Assembly: GCA_016745215.1 (NCBI GenBank)
Contig: CP050890.1
Coordinates: forward strand, 1,488,001 to 1,552,000
From: Thiohalocapsa sp. PB-PSB1
GTDB taxonomy: Bacteria > Pseudomonadota > Gammaproteobacteria > Chromatiales > Chromatiaceae
DNA: 64,000 bases
Direction: 5' to 3'
The notes under the pieces are model-generated. The model was not told the DNA's origin and did no database searches. It saw only the letters and a program-made list of their open reading frames with translations. Positions 18,455 to 26,850 of the stretch are shown here, one piece after another. How positions within the stretch are numbered: the first letter of the stretch is position 1; the number at the start of each line of letters is the position of its first letter. The position numbers were made by a program, and so were the translations under genes.

Positions 18455-19018
18455 ATGGCGAAGTTCCTAAACACCAGCGCGACCAACTACTATCTCGAAG
18501 AGCTGATCAAGAACACGACTGAGCGACTAATCATCATCAGCCCCTTCCTCAAATTCAACAATCGCATCCGCGAACTGTTGGAAGACAAGGACCGCCTGAA
18601 GATCGACGTGCGCATCGTCTACGGCAAGAGCGAGTTGGCGCCGCATGAGATCAACTGGCTGCGTTCTCTCACCTTCGTCCGCACCAGCTTCTGCCAGAAC
18701 CTACACGCCAAGTGCTACCTCAACGAGCACGCCGCCATCATCACGTCCTTGAACCTGTACGACTTCAGCCAGGTCAACAACAACGAGATGGGCGTCTACG
18801 TCGACCGGGAGCATGAGTCCGAGTTGTACCGTGACACCTATGAGGAAGCCCAGCGCCTGATCCGCATCAGCGAAGAGGTTCGGCTTGGACAGACAACAGC
18901 GGGACACCCACTTTTCAAAACTCCAGTACAAAGTGGGTGTCCCGCAGTTTGCTTGCAGTTTGTCCTCCCAACAAGACAAACTGCGCCAACTCGAAGCGAT
19001 GCGCTCCGCCGATCTTGA
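18455..19018 (+). CDS. PLD-like nuclease-family protein, C-terminus replaced
   Basis: Single phospholipase-D-like domain: RLIIISPFLKFNNRIRELL at the N terminus and the HxK motif in QNLHAKCYLNEHAAIITSLN. One HKD motif suggests a dimeric enzyme, as in Nuc-type nucleases. Native-looking sequence ends near residue 144 (RISEEVR, about 18888). The remaining residues are translated from a GGGACACCCACTT palindromic repeat and what follows, so the original tail was cut off. Function is unknown; it could be a stand-alone nuclease or a partner of a lost restriction gene. Upstream gap has no obvious promoter. Confidence 0.75.
   Translation: MAKFLNTSATNYYLEELIKNTTERLIIISPFLKFNNRIRELLEDKDRLKIDVRIVYGKSELAPHEINWLRSLTFVRTSFCQNLHAKCYLNEHAAIITSLNLYDFSQVNNNEMGVYVDREHESELYRDTYEEAQRLIRISEEVRLGQTTAGHPLFKTPVQSGCPAVCLQFVLPTRQTAPTRSDALRRS
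18891..18952. repeat. GGGACACCCACTT palindromic repeat, copy 1
   Basis: ACAACAGCGGGACACCCACTT, then a short loop, then AAAGTGGGTGTCCCGCAGTTT: a near-perfect hairpin about 60 bp long. It truncates the PLD-like gene. The same sequence recurs at 19906-20003. Confidence 0.85.
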
Positions 19019-19088
19019 CACGCTGATCAGGAAAGGCGATGTACAGCCAACGCTGGCACCACTAAGCCCACCCCAGGAGGTCCCTAAG

Positions 19089-19349
19089 ATGTCCCGCCCA
19101 CTAGAAGCCCTGACAGCCGAGATTCTGCATCTCCCGAACGCTGAGCGTACCGAATTGCTGGATCGCTTGGTCGCCAGCCTGGACCAAGACGAGGCGTGTG
19201 ATCTCGCTTGGGATCGACTCGCGGCAGAGCGTGAGCGGGCGCTTGAGTCGCCCCATATCGAGGCGGTCGATGGCCCGGAGACCATTGCCCGGCTGCGTGC
19301 CGAATTCAACCTCGATGCCGGACCAGCGACGAGCGAAAAATCGCGGTGA
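19089..19349 (+). CDS. Antitoxin of a RelB-like addiction module
   Basis: An 86-residue protein with the pattern of the addiction-module component family often paired with RelE/ParE toxins (LTAEILHLPNAERTELLDRL, then VASLDQDE). It should bind and neutralise the toxin encoded next to it and autoregulate the operon. CCAGGAGG lies 9 nt before the ATG at 19089, a strong ribosome site, so the longer frame from 18885, which begins in repeat DNA, is rejected. The stop overlaps the toxin GTG start, indicating translational coupling. Confidence 0.85.
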   Translation: MSRPLEALTAEILHLPNAERTELLDRLVASLDQDEACDLAWDRLAAERERALESPHIEAVDGPETIARLRAEFNLDAGPATSEKSR

Positions 19350-19639
19350 GCTACCGGTTCCATCCAGGAGCGAAAACCGATCTCCACGATGCAATCGCTT
19401 TCTATGTTCGTCAGGCGGGCCGCTCCGTTGCGGCGCGGTTCGTCGATGCGGTTGAGCGAGCCGCAGAACTCGTTGCGGAGCGACCGGAAATCGGCAGACA
19501 AACCGGGGAGGGCCGCCGATCCGTTCCGGTTCGAGGCTTCCCCTACTCCCTTATCTATCGTCAGACGGACAGCGAAATCTTGATTCTGGTGGTGCGACAC
19601 CAAAACCGCAGTCCAAAGCATGGGCAGGACCGGAAGTAG
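19346..19639 (+). CDS. ParE/RelE-family toxin
   Basis: A 97-residue type II toxin with the family pattern YRFHPGAKTDLHDAIAFYVR, RPEIGRQTGEGRRSVPVRGF and YSLIYRQTDSEILILVVRH. The conserved central R-x-x-P/VRGFPYSLIYR and the C-terminal VxRH are in place, so it looks complete. ParE members poison gyrase and RelE members cut mRNA; the pattern here does not decide between them. GTG start at 19346 overlaps the antitoxin stop. Confidence 0.85.
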   Translation: MSYRFHPGAKTDLHDAIAFYVRQAGRSVAARFVDAVERAAELVAERPEIGRQTGEGRRSVPVRGFPYSLIYRQTDSEILILVVRHQNRSPKHGQDRK

Positions 19640-20005
19640 ACCGCTCCCAGCAAGGCTTTCGGTGTGGTAGGTCGCTGGGACGTCATGCTCGTGTCCTGGT
19701 GCCGTCAGTCATGATGGCCACCTGCCTTGAATCGCGGTCACGCGACGCTGTCCGCGAGCTTTCGTGCCGCCGCGGAATCGACACCGGGGGCCAGTCAGTC
19801 GCCACCATCGCCGAGCAGGTGCGCGTGCGGAGACGGCAACGGTTTGCCGGAGGAAACAGCAGAGGAAATAGGGGGACGTACCAACAGCGGGAGGCGACAA
19901 CAGCGGGGCGACAACAGCGGGACACCCACTTCTCAGAACTCCAGTAAAAAGTAGGTGTCCCGCAGTTTGGAACTCCAATAAAAAGTGGGTGTGCCGCAGT
20001 TTCCG
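19640..20005. other. IS91 debris and GGGACACCCACTT repeats
   Basis: Positions 19755-19850 align with 24205-24295, both reading ATCGCCGAGCAGGTGCGCG, an IS91-type transposase scrap now out of frame. Positions 19906-20003 hold one full GGGACACCCACTT palindrome and a second partial copy (AAAAAGTGGGTGTGCCGCAG). GCAGTTTCCG at 19996-20005 is the left target duplication of the ISAs1-type element. Confidence 0.65.
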
Positions 20006-20094
20006 CAGGGCAAACGCATCTAAAAATATTTAGAAAACAATGTGTTATGATGGCGAAAATTGAAGATCATATGATTTAATAGAGGGTTATTAAA

Positions 20095-20446
20095 ATGGGA
20101 ATGATCAGACCTATAAATGAAGAGGAAAAAGATACGACAATCGCCGGTCATTTTTCCGATCTGAACGACCCCCGTATCGACAGGACAAAAAGGCATAAGC
20201 TGGCTGATATCATAACGATAGCGATAGCGATTTGTTCGACGTTATGTATGGGAGAGAGCTGGGATGCGATGGAGGAGTTTGGTCAAACCCATGAACAGTG
20301 GTTACGGAAGTTTTTGGAATTGCCCAATGGGATTCCCTCGCATGATACGTTCAATCGTGTATTTGCCCGTATTGACCCCGATCAATTCCGAACCTGTTTC
20401 ATCTCCTGGGTGAAGTCGATAGAGCCGAAGTTTGATGGGGATATTA
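20095..20446 (+). pseudogene. ISAs1 transposase, N-terminal part (split by IS630)
   Basis: First 117 codons of an ISAs1-family transposase: the DDE-associated N-terminal region with HFSDLNDPRIDRTKRHKLAD and PSHDTFNRVFARIDPDQF. The frame is interrupted inside the codon after FDGDI by the IS630 insertion at a TA. It continues exactly in frame at 21712, giving FDGDI-IPIDGKTVRRS. Confidence 0.9.
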
Positions 20447-21709
20447 AGTACCTCAATTGAATTATTTGTAAAATTCAATTAGAAAAATCAATTCTATATT
20501 CATTCGGTCCAAATGAATCAATGATATTTCTCAGGGCCGCCCTGAGATTGGATATGCTTTCATAAGCCGAAATGGGTATCCATTCGTATTTGATTTTTCT
20601 CCACAAAATTTCGATCAAATTCAGTTCCGGTGAATATGTGCACAGAAAGTAGAGCGTCATGCCCCGGCGATCCCATTCCTCCATTTTAGCTGCTACAGCC
20701 TTGCTTCTATGAATTGAAGCGTTATCCAAAACCACAACTGCGGGACGTTCGAGGCTCTCGCAGAATTCGTCCATGATGTCGATCACGACATCGCTATTCA
20801 CAGATCCTTCCTGTTCGAAAGCTGCGAGTTTATCACCCGTAGAATTCATGAAACCCAAGATGTTGATCCGTTTCGAACGGGAGGCGGGAATACCCAAGGT
20901 GCCGTCTCTTCCGATATCTTGCCAAGCGTATGGCACATACGGATCCAAGCTCAATCCGGACTCGTCGAAGTAATACAAGTCGAACTCGCCTTCGCAAGCC
21001 ATGCTCCGTAACTCCTCCAGGTCCGATTTCGTCCGCTCGCGCTCCTCTTCATCGGGCTTCCCTTTCGGTATTTTTCTTTGTCTTTTCCATACTTTACCGT
21101 GTTTCTTCAGAATCTTTCGCAATGTTTCGACATGCGCCTTCTTACCGGTTCGTTTTTCCACCTCTTCGGCCAATTTGCGTAGCGAACGCGGTTCCTTTTC
21201 GAGGCATTCCAATATGATGTTTTCTTCTTCCCGGGAAAAGAGCGGTTTGGCTCCGCGTCCTTCGAGATCGTATAGCCCGTCGATTCCTTCGGCGACCCAA
21301 CGCTCGGCCCAGTTGCGAACCGTATTCGTATGTACTCTTAAAATCTTTGCAACTTCATCGAACCTTTTGCGATCTTCGAACAGAAGCAGAATCGCATGGG
21401 CGCGATTGCGCACATGAGGAAGCGCTTCGCTTTTCATCATGTTGGTGAGTTGATCGATATCGTTTTGAGACAATGTGCGATTCTCGATGTTTGCGTATTC
21501 CATCGGATTGATTCGGATTTCTATTGTGCTGAAGTGAACTTTTGTTTTTCAAGGAAACTGCATTTTACCCTATTTTGCTATATCGAAACAGAAAAATAGA
21601 GGCCGATTAAAAGAAAGAATTAGTTCTCAATTCGATACTATTGACTTGATTTATTGATATTATCATTTTAAATCATTCTTATTAATACAATCTATTCTAT
21701 TGGAGTACT
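20447..21709 (-). mobile_element. IS630-family insertion sequence
   Basis: A 1263-bp element with short imperfect inverted ends AGTAC(C/T)(T/C)CAAT, flanked by the TA duplication typical of this family (20445-20446 and 21710-21711). Complete, inserted into the ISAs1-type transposase gene. It is more AT-rich than the host DNA. Confidence 0.9.
20475..21503 (-). CDS. IS630-family transposase
   Basis: Complete 342-residue Tc1/mariner-like DDE transposase. Two helix-turn-helix segments come first (FDEVAKILRVHTNTVRNWAE and a winged-helix with LAEEVEKRTGKKAHVETL). The catalytic domain follows: YYFDESGLSL, VVVLDNASIHRSKAV and SPELNLIEILWRKIK supply the three acidic residues. Nothing suggests truncation or frameshift. 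Confidence 0.95.
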   Translation of the reverse strand: MEYANIENRTLSQNDIDQLTNMMKSEALPHVRNRAHAILLLFEDRKRFDEVAKILRVHTNTVRNWAERWVAEGIDGLYDLEGRGAKPLFSREEENIILECLEKEPRSLRKLAEEVEKRTGKKAHVETLRKILKKHGKVWKRQRKIPKGKPDEEERERTKSDLEELRSMACEGEFDLYYFDESGLSLDPYVPYAWQDIGRDGTLGIPASRSKRINILGFMNSTGDKLAAFEQEGSVNSDVVIDIMDEFCESLERPAVVVLDNASIHRSKAVAAKMEEWDRRGMTLYFLCTYSPELNLIEILWRKIKYEWIPISAYESISNLRAALRNIIDSFGPNEYRIDFSN

Positions 21710-21711
21710 TA

Positions 21712-21979
21712 TACCGATCGATGGGAAAACGGTGCGCAGATCTCATGATAGAGCTAATGGAAATAAAGCAATTCACATGGTGAGTGCGTGGGCTTGTCAC
21801 TCATCGCTCGTATTGGGTCAACTCAAGACCGAAGAAAAATCAAATGAAATTACAGCGATACCGAAATTGTTGGATTTACTGGAGATCAAAGGCTGTGTAG
21901 TCAGTATTGACGCGATGGGATGCCAAAAGAAGATTGCGGAGAAAATTGTTGAAAAACAAGCAGATTGGGTATTTTCATT
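21712..21979 (+). pseudogene. ISAs1 transposase, middle part
   Basis: Middle segment of the split transposase, between the IS630 and ISL3 insertions. It carries the ISAs1 hallmark PIDGKTVRRSHDRANGNKAI with the first catalytic Asp and VVSIDAMGCQKKIAEKI with the second. It ends in the codon for Leu of DWVFSL, completed at 23460 beyond the ISL3 element. Confidence 0.9.
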
Positions 21980-23451
21980 GGCTCTCCTGGATTTTGTGGG
22001 AACCAATAAATATTTTAAAAACAACCACTTAGTCTCATTTTTTCGTACACATTAAGATTAAAATGTGGTTGAGCACAAAGTCTGTAACTCATTGATTTAT
22101 AATGTATCGACCCCGAACCGGTCATATCCGTTGAGATCCAGGAATACCCTTTGATAGAGGTGCCCGAGGTTGGTGATGCCATCGCAGCGGCGTTTGATGA
22201 CTTTGATCTTATTATTTAATCCCTCGACAAAGCCGCTGGTATGTCGACCAATAAAATAATTGGTCACTTCCTCAAAATGCGTATTCAGCGTACCGAGGAA
22301 GCTATCAAAGCAACTGAGCTTGCGGTTGGTGACACGTTCCATCCAGCCACGCAGTTTGCGCTTACCCTGACCTTTTGATAGGCGGCTTTCATAGATGGCA
22401 GTGAGTGATTCGCAAGCCTCATAGGCTTCTTGTAATTTTGGTGAATAGCGAAAGAGCCGATTCAGCATGCGTCGCTCATCTGCATTCAGATCGGCGCGAC
22501 GCTGACGCAGCAGCCAATGCACGTTCTTGAACGATTTGCGCTCTTCTTTGGAGAGGATATGGCACAGCCGTTTCCATTCGCTTTTGCGCAGGTTTTCCAG
22601 TCCATTTCGGTACAGCTTGGCAACATGGAATCGATCCGCGCAAATGTGTATGCGCTTGCCGAACACGGCTTTAGCGGCACCGATGAAGCCTTGATAAAGA
22701 TCTGAGCACACACTCTGGACGGTATTTCGCAAGCGCTTGGGAATGCTGAGAAAAAACTCCTGTACGCTGGCCTTGGTGCGGTCGCCGAGCAGGCCGATGA
22801 CATGCAATGTCTCGTGAATGTAAGCGCTGACAACGACGACAAAATCACGATGACCTTTTTTCAACGCAATCTCATCAATGCCAATGACCTCCAAGCGTTC
22901 AATTGCGTTCCAATCGACATCACAGGCTATGTTTCGATCCAAAATACCCTGCAGTGCGTCGACACCAATGGCATGCTTACGACTAACATCCTCGAGCGTA
23001 CTGTTGATCAACTCCAGTAGCATCTGCTGTTCGAACGCTTTTGTCACCCGGGAGCGCTGCGTGTACCATGACAGCGTTTGGCTCGTTGTCGGACGCCCTT
23101 CGCAGAAGTGGCATTGATAACGCTTCGGCCTCAAAATAAGAACAACTGTATACGCGAATAATGGCAAATGGCGTAACTCTATCTCTTGACCATGGCCATA
23201 CTCATGATCGATTGGCCGACCACAGCGATGACAGTTCGTACCCTCCAGTGTGCTATGCACATAGACTTTAAGTGTCTTGCGCTCGCCGAGCACCACGCGA
23301 TCAACGGCGATATCAGGTAGATTTAAAAGCGTCTGAAGGGTCTCTTTATCAAATGTCATTATCAACAGCGTCCAGATGGGGTTTCAGCGACAGGCGGTTC
23401 TCAAGTTGTTGATTTACATGATACAACAGTCCCACGAGATCCGGAAGAGCC
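21980..23451 (-). mobile_element. ISL3-family insertion sequence
   Basis: A 1472-bp element with inverted ends GGCTCTCCTGGATTTTGTGG (left) and the reverse complement of the right end, GGCTCTTCCGGATCTCGTGG. It is flanked by the 8-bp duplication TTTTCATT (21972-21979 and 23452-23459), the size expected for ISL3. Complete, and inserted into the ISAs1-type transposase gene. Confidence 0.93.
22097..23359 (-). CDS. ISL3-family transposase
   Basis: Complete 420-residue transposase. The N-terminal zinc finger (CHRCGRPI and later CHFCEGRP) and helix-turn-helix region bind the ends. The catalytic core has VIGIDEIALKKGHRDFVVVV, VCSDLYQGFIGAAKAVF and HTSGFVEGLNNKIKVIKRR with the catalytic Glu. ATG 23359 is used; the frame could begin two codons earlier at a TTG. 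Confidence 0.95.
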   Translation of the reverse strand: MTFDKETLQTLLNLPDIAVDRVVLGERKTLKVYVHSTLEGTNCHRCGRPIDHEYGHGQEIELRHLPLFAYTVVLILRPKRYQCHFCEGRPTTSQTLSWYTQRSRVTKAFEQQMLLELINSTLEDVSRKHAIGVDALQGILDRNIACDVDWNAIERLEVIGIDEIALKKGHRDFVVVVSAYIHETLHVIGLLGDRTKASVQEFFLSIPKRLRNTVQSVCSDLYQGFIGAAKAVFGKRIHICADRFHVAKLYRNGLENLRKSEWKRLCHILSKEERKSFKNVHWLLRQRRADLNADERRMLNRLFRYSPKLQEAYEACESLTAIYESRLSKGQGKRKLRGWMERVTNRKLSCFDSFLGTLNTHFEEVTNYFIGRHTSGFVEGLNNKIKVIKRRCDGITNLGHLYQRVFLDLNGYDRFGVDTL

Positions 23452-23459
23452 TTTTCATT

Positions 23460-24006
23460 GAAAGGCAACCAGAGCACTTTTCATCAAGATGTCATCGCTT
23501 GGTTCGAATCGGTCGATCTCGACCAATGCTGCCGGGATGCGAGTGTTTTTCTTGAAACGAAAGAGAAAAAACATGGTCGCCTGGAGACGCGTCGGTATTA
23601 TTATTTCACTGATCATTCCTTAGGGCATTACGCCGAACAATGGAAAGGTTTCCGGGGTATCGGGATGGTAGAGTCGATTCGAGATGATGGAAAAAAAGTA
23701 ACCACGGACCGGCGCTATTTCATTGCCAGCCTGTCAGGCGATGTTAAACGATTTGCCCAAGCGGTTCGCTCTCATTGGGGAATTGAGAATTCACTGCATT
23801 GGGTTCTGGATGTGTCCTTTTCCGAAGATGCCAATCGAACGCGAAAAGGTCATGCACCTGAAAACTATTCCATCCTACGGCACATTGCACTCAATATTCT
23901 CAGGAAAGATACGACCTCAAAGAAAAGCATTAAATTAAAGCGACTCCGTGCCGGCTGGGATACAGATTATCTTGAGCAGTTACTAGATGTCCTACAGGCG
24001 GCCTAA
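23460..24006 (+). pseudogene. ISAs1 transposase, C-terminal part
   Basis: Last 181 codons of the split transposase: KGNQSTFHQDVIAWF, RRYFIASLSGDVKRFAQAVR and SHWGIENSLHWVLDVSFSED, the latter containing the conserved ISAs1 HW-x-I-E-N motif with the catalytic Glu. It ends at the original stop, 28 bp before the right inverted repeat. It would be functional if joined to the two upstream parts. Confidence 0.9.
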
Positions 24007-24084
24007 AATGGGAAATTTAGATGCGTTTGCCCTGGCAGTTTCCGCGCTCAGCCAACTCGGGCGCTCAACTTGCGCTCCAGCAAT

Positions 24085-24336
24085 GAAGGGGTGCGCTTGC
24101 GCAAGTCCCTCAACCGCCACGTCCATTACCACTGCTGCGTCATCGACGGGGTCTTCGAGCCGGACGAGGAGGCCGATGATGTCCCGCAATCCGTGCGCTT
24201 TCGCCCCGCCGCCGAGCTGACACCGCAGGCCCTCGCCGCCATCGCCGAGCAGGTGCGCGTGCGGGTGCTGCGGTGGTTTGCCCGCAGCGGCCTGATCGAG
24301 CCCGCCGATCGCGCCGGTTGCAGCCCTGGCGGATGA
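24085..24336 (+). pseudogene. IS91-family transposase fragment
   Basis: About 80 residues of an IS91 (Y2) transposase core: RHVHYHCCVIDGVFEPD followed by LAAIAEQVRVRVLRWFARSG. Neither the N-terminal zinc region nor the catalytic tyrosines are present. A second short scrap with the words NEHIPFHCCVID lies at 24399-24480, and another at 19755-19850, so several IS91 copies have decayed here. Confidence 0.7.
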
Positions 24337-24398
24337 GAGCCTGCATCGAGAGGCAGACGACGGAATCCTGACTAGAACGCAGAAAAAGGACACCCGCT

Positions 24399-24480
24399 TT
24401 GGCGCACTTTGGCGACGCCCTAAACGAACACATCCCCTTTCACTGCTGCGTCATCGATGCGTTTTTCTATCTCAACGCTT
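24399..24480 (+). pseudogene. Second IS91 transposase scrap
   Basis: Encodes LNEHIPFHCCVIDAFF, which parallels the RHVHYHCCVIDGVFEP segment at 24110-24170, then loses similarity. Remnant only. Confidence 0.5.
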
Positions 24481-25079
24481 TCTCAACGACGACGCCCTGT
24501 GCATCGGTTAGTTACCGAGGCGATCCGAGGCCGATATCGCCTCGATCCGTTGCAGCATTTGCGCACGCGCCGATGCGGACAGCGCAAAGGCGGCATAGAA
24601 AGAGCCCGTGGCCTCATACGCCTACGCCTACGCATCCGCGTCTGCAAGCTGGCTGACCCTTGCGCTTGCCGGAAGTCTCGATGACGGGCTGTTGGCCCTT
24701 TTGCGCTCAGGTGTCGCTGAGAGTTCCCCATTGCGGGTAGCTCTAACAGAGCAATGAGCTTACCCTGGGGCGTCCAAAAGCTCAGGGTGACCTCGAGTAG
24801 CGAGTTGGCAATCGCCCTCAGGAACTGTGAATAAACTGTGCATTGTTTGGTGGTCTCCATTCATCCACAGCTTATTCACATAACCGAGGTGTTCAGGTCC
24901 ACAGTTTGGGAAATTCTTAAGATATTGAATAATCTTATAAAAAATATCCGTAGCTCGTTATGCACAGGAGTTATTATGACTACTGATTGGAATGATCCAA
25001 TTCATAATAATTCATCATTGTGAGTAATCGCTGCAATGTCCTGGTGCATACTCTGACCCTGTGTATCCAGGATTTGTGT
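24481..25079. other. Gap with AT-rich, DnaA-box-containing stretch
   Basis: No gene I can support; a minus-strand frame at 24483-24860 becomes an Arg-rich tail and matches nothing known. From 24826 the sequence becomes AT-rich and contains several DnaA-box-like nonamers, listed separately. Confidence 0.5.
24826..24966. promoter_or_regulatory. Cluster of DnaA-box-like sites (origin-like)
   Basis: Three exact TTATNCACA matches lie within 141 bp: TGTGAATAA at 24826-24834 (minus), TTATTCACA at 24872-24880 (plus) and TTATGCACA at 24958-24966 (plus). A one-mismatch site TCATCCACA is at 24861-24869. An AT-rich stretch (24910-24955, with ATAATCTTATAAAAAATAT) lies between the boxes. This resembles a replication-origin layout or a remnant, but no dnaA, rep or par gene is adjacent. 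Confidence 0.4.
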
Positions 25080-25086
25080 AATCCGA

Positions 25087-26541
25087 CAATACCTTCGCCA
25101 AATGACCCGATCTCATGCTGCACTAAGTTCTTGATTAATCCGCCCCAGATTTGCAGCCTGCTCAAGGGCTTGGTCAATAATATTTGCTTCGGGCATTTCC
25201 GGAAGCATTTTTAACACCTCCAGGACGTATTTCCGGCCGCGGAAGTGGGCTTTGAGGTCATTGACGCTAAAGCTCGGACAGTGCTCGCGCACCGTTCGCA
25301 TCAGGATCTGGGACAGGTTGATCATCAGCATCGCCAGGTTGGCACTGTTGTAGACCGGCGTTGGCTTGGTCACCATGAAGTCTTCCAAGCCCCAGTACTG
25401 TTTGGCGTCTCGGAAGTTGAACTCGATTTGGAAGCGCAAGCGATAGTAATCGATGAGCGCTTCGTAGCCTAACTCGAGATCACTACTGAAAAGGATGACA
25501 TGGGCCTGGGCACCGGTGCGTTGGTTGGTCTTGACGAGGATCACGACATTGAGCCGGTCGGGGAATTTTTTGTGCCAAACGGGCAGTTGGTAGATGGCCG
25601 TATGAACCTGTCCTTCCACGGAAGTGGCTTTGAGAAAGCACGGCGGCAAGTGTTGATAATCGAGCTTGCTGCCGTACTTGCGCCGCGGGCCGCGCCCGGC
25701 GTAGGGGCCGTCATAGGGCAGATACAGCGCGCTGTTGTGGCGCAATTTGCTGATCAACTCTAAGCCCGTGCGACGGACCATTTGCAGCGCTTGATTATGG
25801 CCGAAGGCCCCGTCGAAGACGAAATAACGCACCGTCAGCGTCTGGCACACCAGTGCCAGCACCTGGCGCAGAAGGTCTTGAACGAACTGCAAATAGGGCG
25901 ACAGACTCACCTCCCGGCGATTGCCATTGCGGCTACCTTTCGGCCGCCCTCGGCCCTTACCCCGACCCGCTTTGGACGCTTTCGGGCAGCTCGCGGCCGT
26001 CTCTTTGAGAATCGGCTCCAGGCGCAATGGGTACGAACAGCGCCGTTGCACGCTAATCAACGACAGGCTCAGAAAACACAACCCCGGGATCGTCTTGCCA
26101 ACCACCGAGGAGAAAAAACGATCCAGACCGTGGGTCTTCTTGCCCGATTTGCTCACCACCACTTCATCGCCCGCCAGCAACCATTGCGTTTCGTCGCCCA
26201 GCAGGTGCTGGCGAATCACCAGCCAATGCACTTGGCCCCAACTGAGCGTGGTGTTGAACAACCGCTGCAGCGTCCGATAGCTTCCCCCGCGCTCGGTCCA
26301 GCGCGATAGCCCCCGCATCGTTACCCGCCCCGTCATCGCCAACAGCCCTTCCACAACGCAACCCAAACGGCCAAGGCTCGTCTTATCTACGCTCTGGCTT
26401 AAGCAGCTCAAGATCAGCATAATGTCGGGCATGGGCGATAGCCTCCTGTGGGAATAGGTCTTCGGATTAGTAACTGGATAACCTATCACCTCGGGCTGTC
26501 GCCCACCTAATTTTTGGCGCTAATTTTTGGCGAAGGTATTG
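25087..26541 (-). mobile_element. IS4-family insertion sequence, copy B
   Basis: Same 1455-bp element as copy A, with ends CAATACCTTCGCCAAA and TTTTTGGCGAAGGTATTG. Flanked by a 7-bp direct repeat AATCCGA (25080-25086 and 26542-26548), so this copy shows a clean transposition. A small number of single-base differences separate it from copy A. Confidence 0.93.
25113..26432 (-). CDS. IS4-family transposase (copy B)
   Basis: 439-residue DDE transposase identical to copy A except for a few substitutions (Gln instead of His in DETQWLLAGDE, Tyr in GGSYRTLQRLF, Thr in LMRTVREH). Same IS4 signature YYRLRFQIEFNFRDAKQ and the same start preceded by CAGGAGG. Complete. Confidence 0.95.
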   Translation of the reverse strand: MPDIMLILSCLSQSVDKTSLGRLGCVVEGLLAMTGRVTMRGLSRWTERGGSYRTLQRLFNTTLSWGQVHWLVIRQHLLGDETQWLLAGDEVVVSKSGKKTHGLDRFFSSVVGKTIPGLCFLSLSLISVQRRCSYPLRLEPILKETAASCPKASKAGRGKGRGRPKGSRNGNRREVSLSPYLQFVQDLLRQVLALVCQTLTVRYFVFDGAFGHNQALQMVRRTGLELISKLRHNSALYLPYDGPYAGRGPRRKYGSKLDYQHLPPCFLKATSVEGQVHTAIYQLPVWHKKFPDRLNVVILVKTNQRTGAQAHVILFSSDLELGYEALIDYYRLRFQIEFNFRDAKQYWGLEDFMVTKPTPVYNSANLAMLMINLSQILMRTVREHCPSFSVNDLKAHFRGRKYVLEVLKMLPEMPEANIIDQALEQAANLGRINQELSAA

Positions 26542-26548
26542 AATCCGA

Positions 26549-26697
26549 AGGTTTGGGTTTTGTCATGCAATGGGTGCCGAGCCTGATGAGATTATGGACG
26601 TATTCGCGATCAGGCACGGCCTCAAAATGCTGTGCATCAGGAAGGGATAGGTTACGCAAACGACAGAATCCTTTCCAGCAGCAGGTCTGATACCAAT
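26549..26697. other. Short gap before MITE-like repeat
   Basis: No gene seen between copy B of the IS4 element and the MITE-like palindrome. Confidence 0.5.
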
Positions 26698-26850
26698 GCA
26701 ATTGCCGGAGAGAAACAGATCAACTGGCGCCGGATTCTCGTTCGTCCTCGCGCTGCGGCAACTCGCCCATGGTCGCTCCATGGGTAGGTTGCCGCAGCGT
26801 CGATGCTGGACGAGAAGACAAGCCGGGGGCTCTGTTTCTTGGTAGAAATA
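26698..26850. repeat. MITE-like palindrome, copy 3
   Basis: Ends ATTGCCGGAGAGAAACAGA and, inverted, CTCTGTTTCTTGGTAGAAAT. The centre has an inner inverted repeat (GCGGCAACTCGCCC and GGTAGGTTGCCGC). It aligns with the copy at 45062-45218. The right end merges with the first satellite unit. Confidence 0.7.

Larger units (their letters stand above)
20006..24034 (+). mobile_element. ISAs1-type element carrying two nested IS insertions
   Basis: Terminal inverted repeats CAGGGCAAACGCATCTAAA (20006 and, inverted, ending at 24034) are flanked by a 10-bp direct repeat GCAGTTTCCG (19996-20005 and 24035-24044). Inside are a complete IS630 element (20447-21709) and a complete ISL3 element (21980-23451), each with its own target duplication. 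Removing both, with one copy of each duplication, leaves a 1284-bp element with one uninterrupted 388-codon transposase frame. Confidence 0.93.

Noticed and set aside
18885..19088. 154-residue version of the antitoxin
   Set aside because: Its first 68 residues are coded by a palindromic repeat; a strong ribosome site marks ATG 19089.
11087..26541. Exact 14,000-bp spacing of the IS4 copies as an assembly error
   Set aside because: The copies differ at several bases and have different flanks, so they are real separate copies; the round number seems coincidental.
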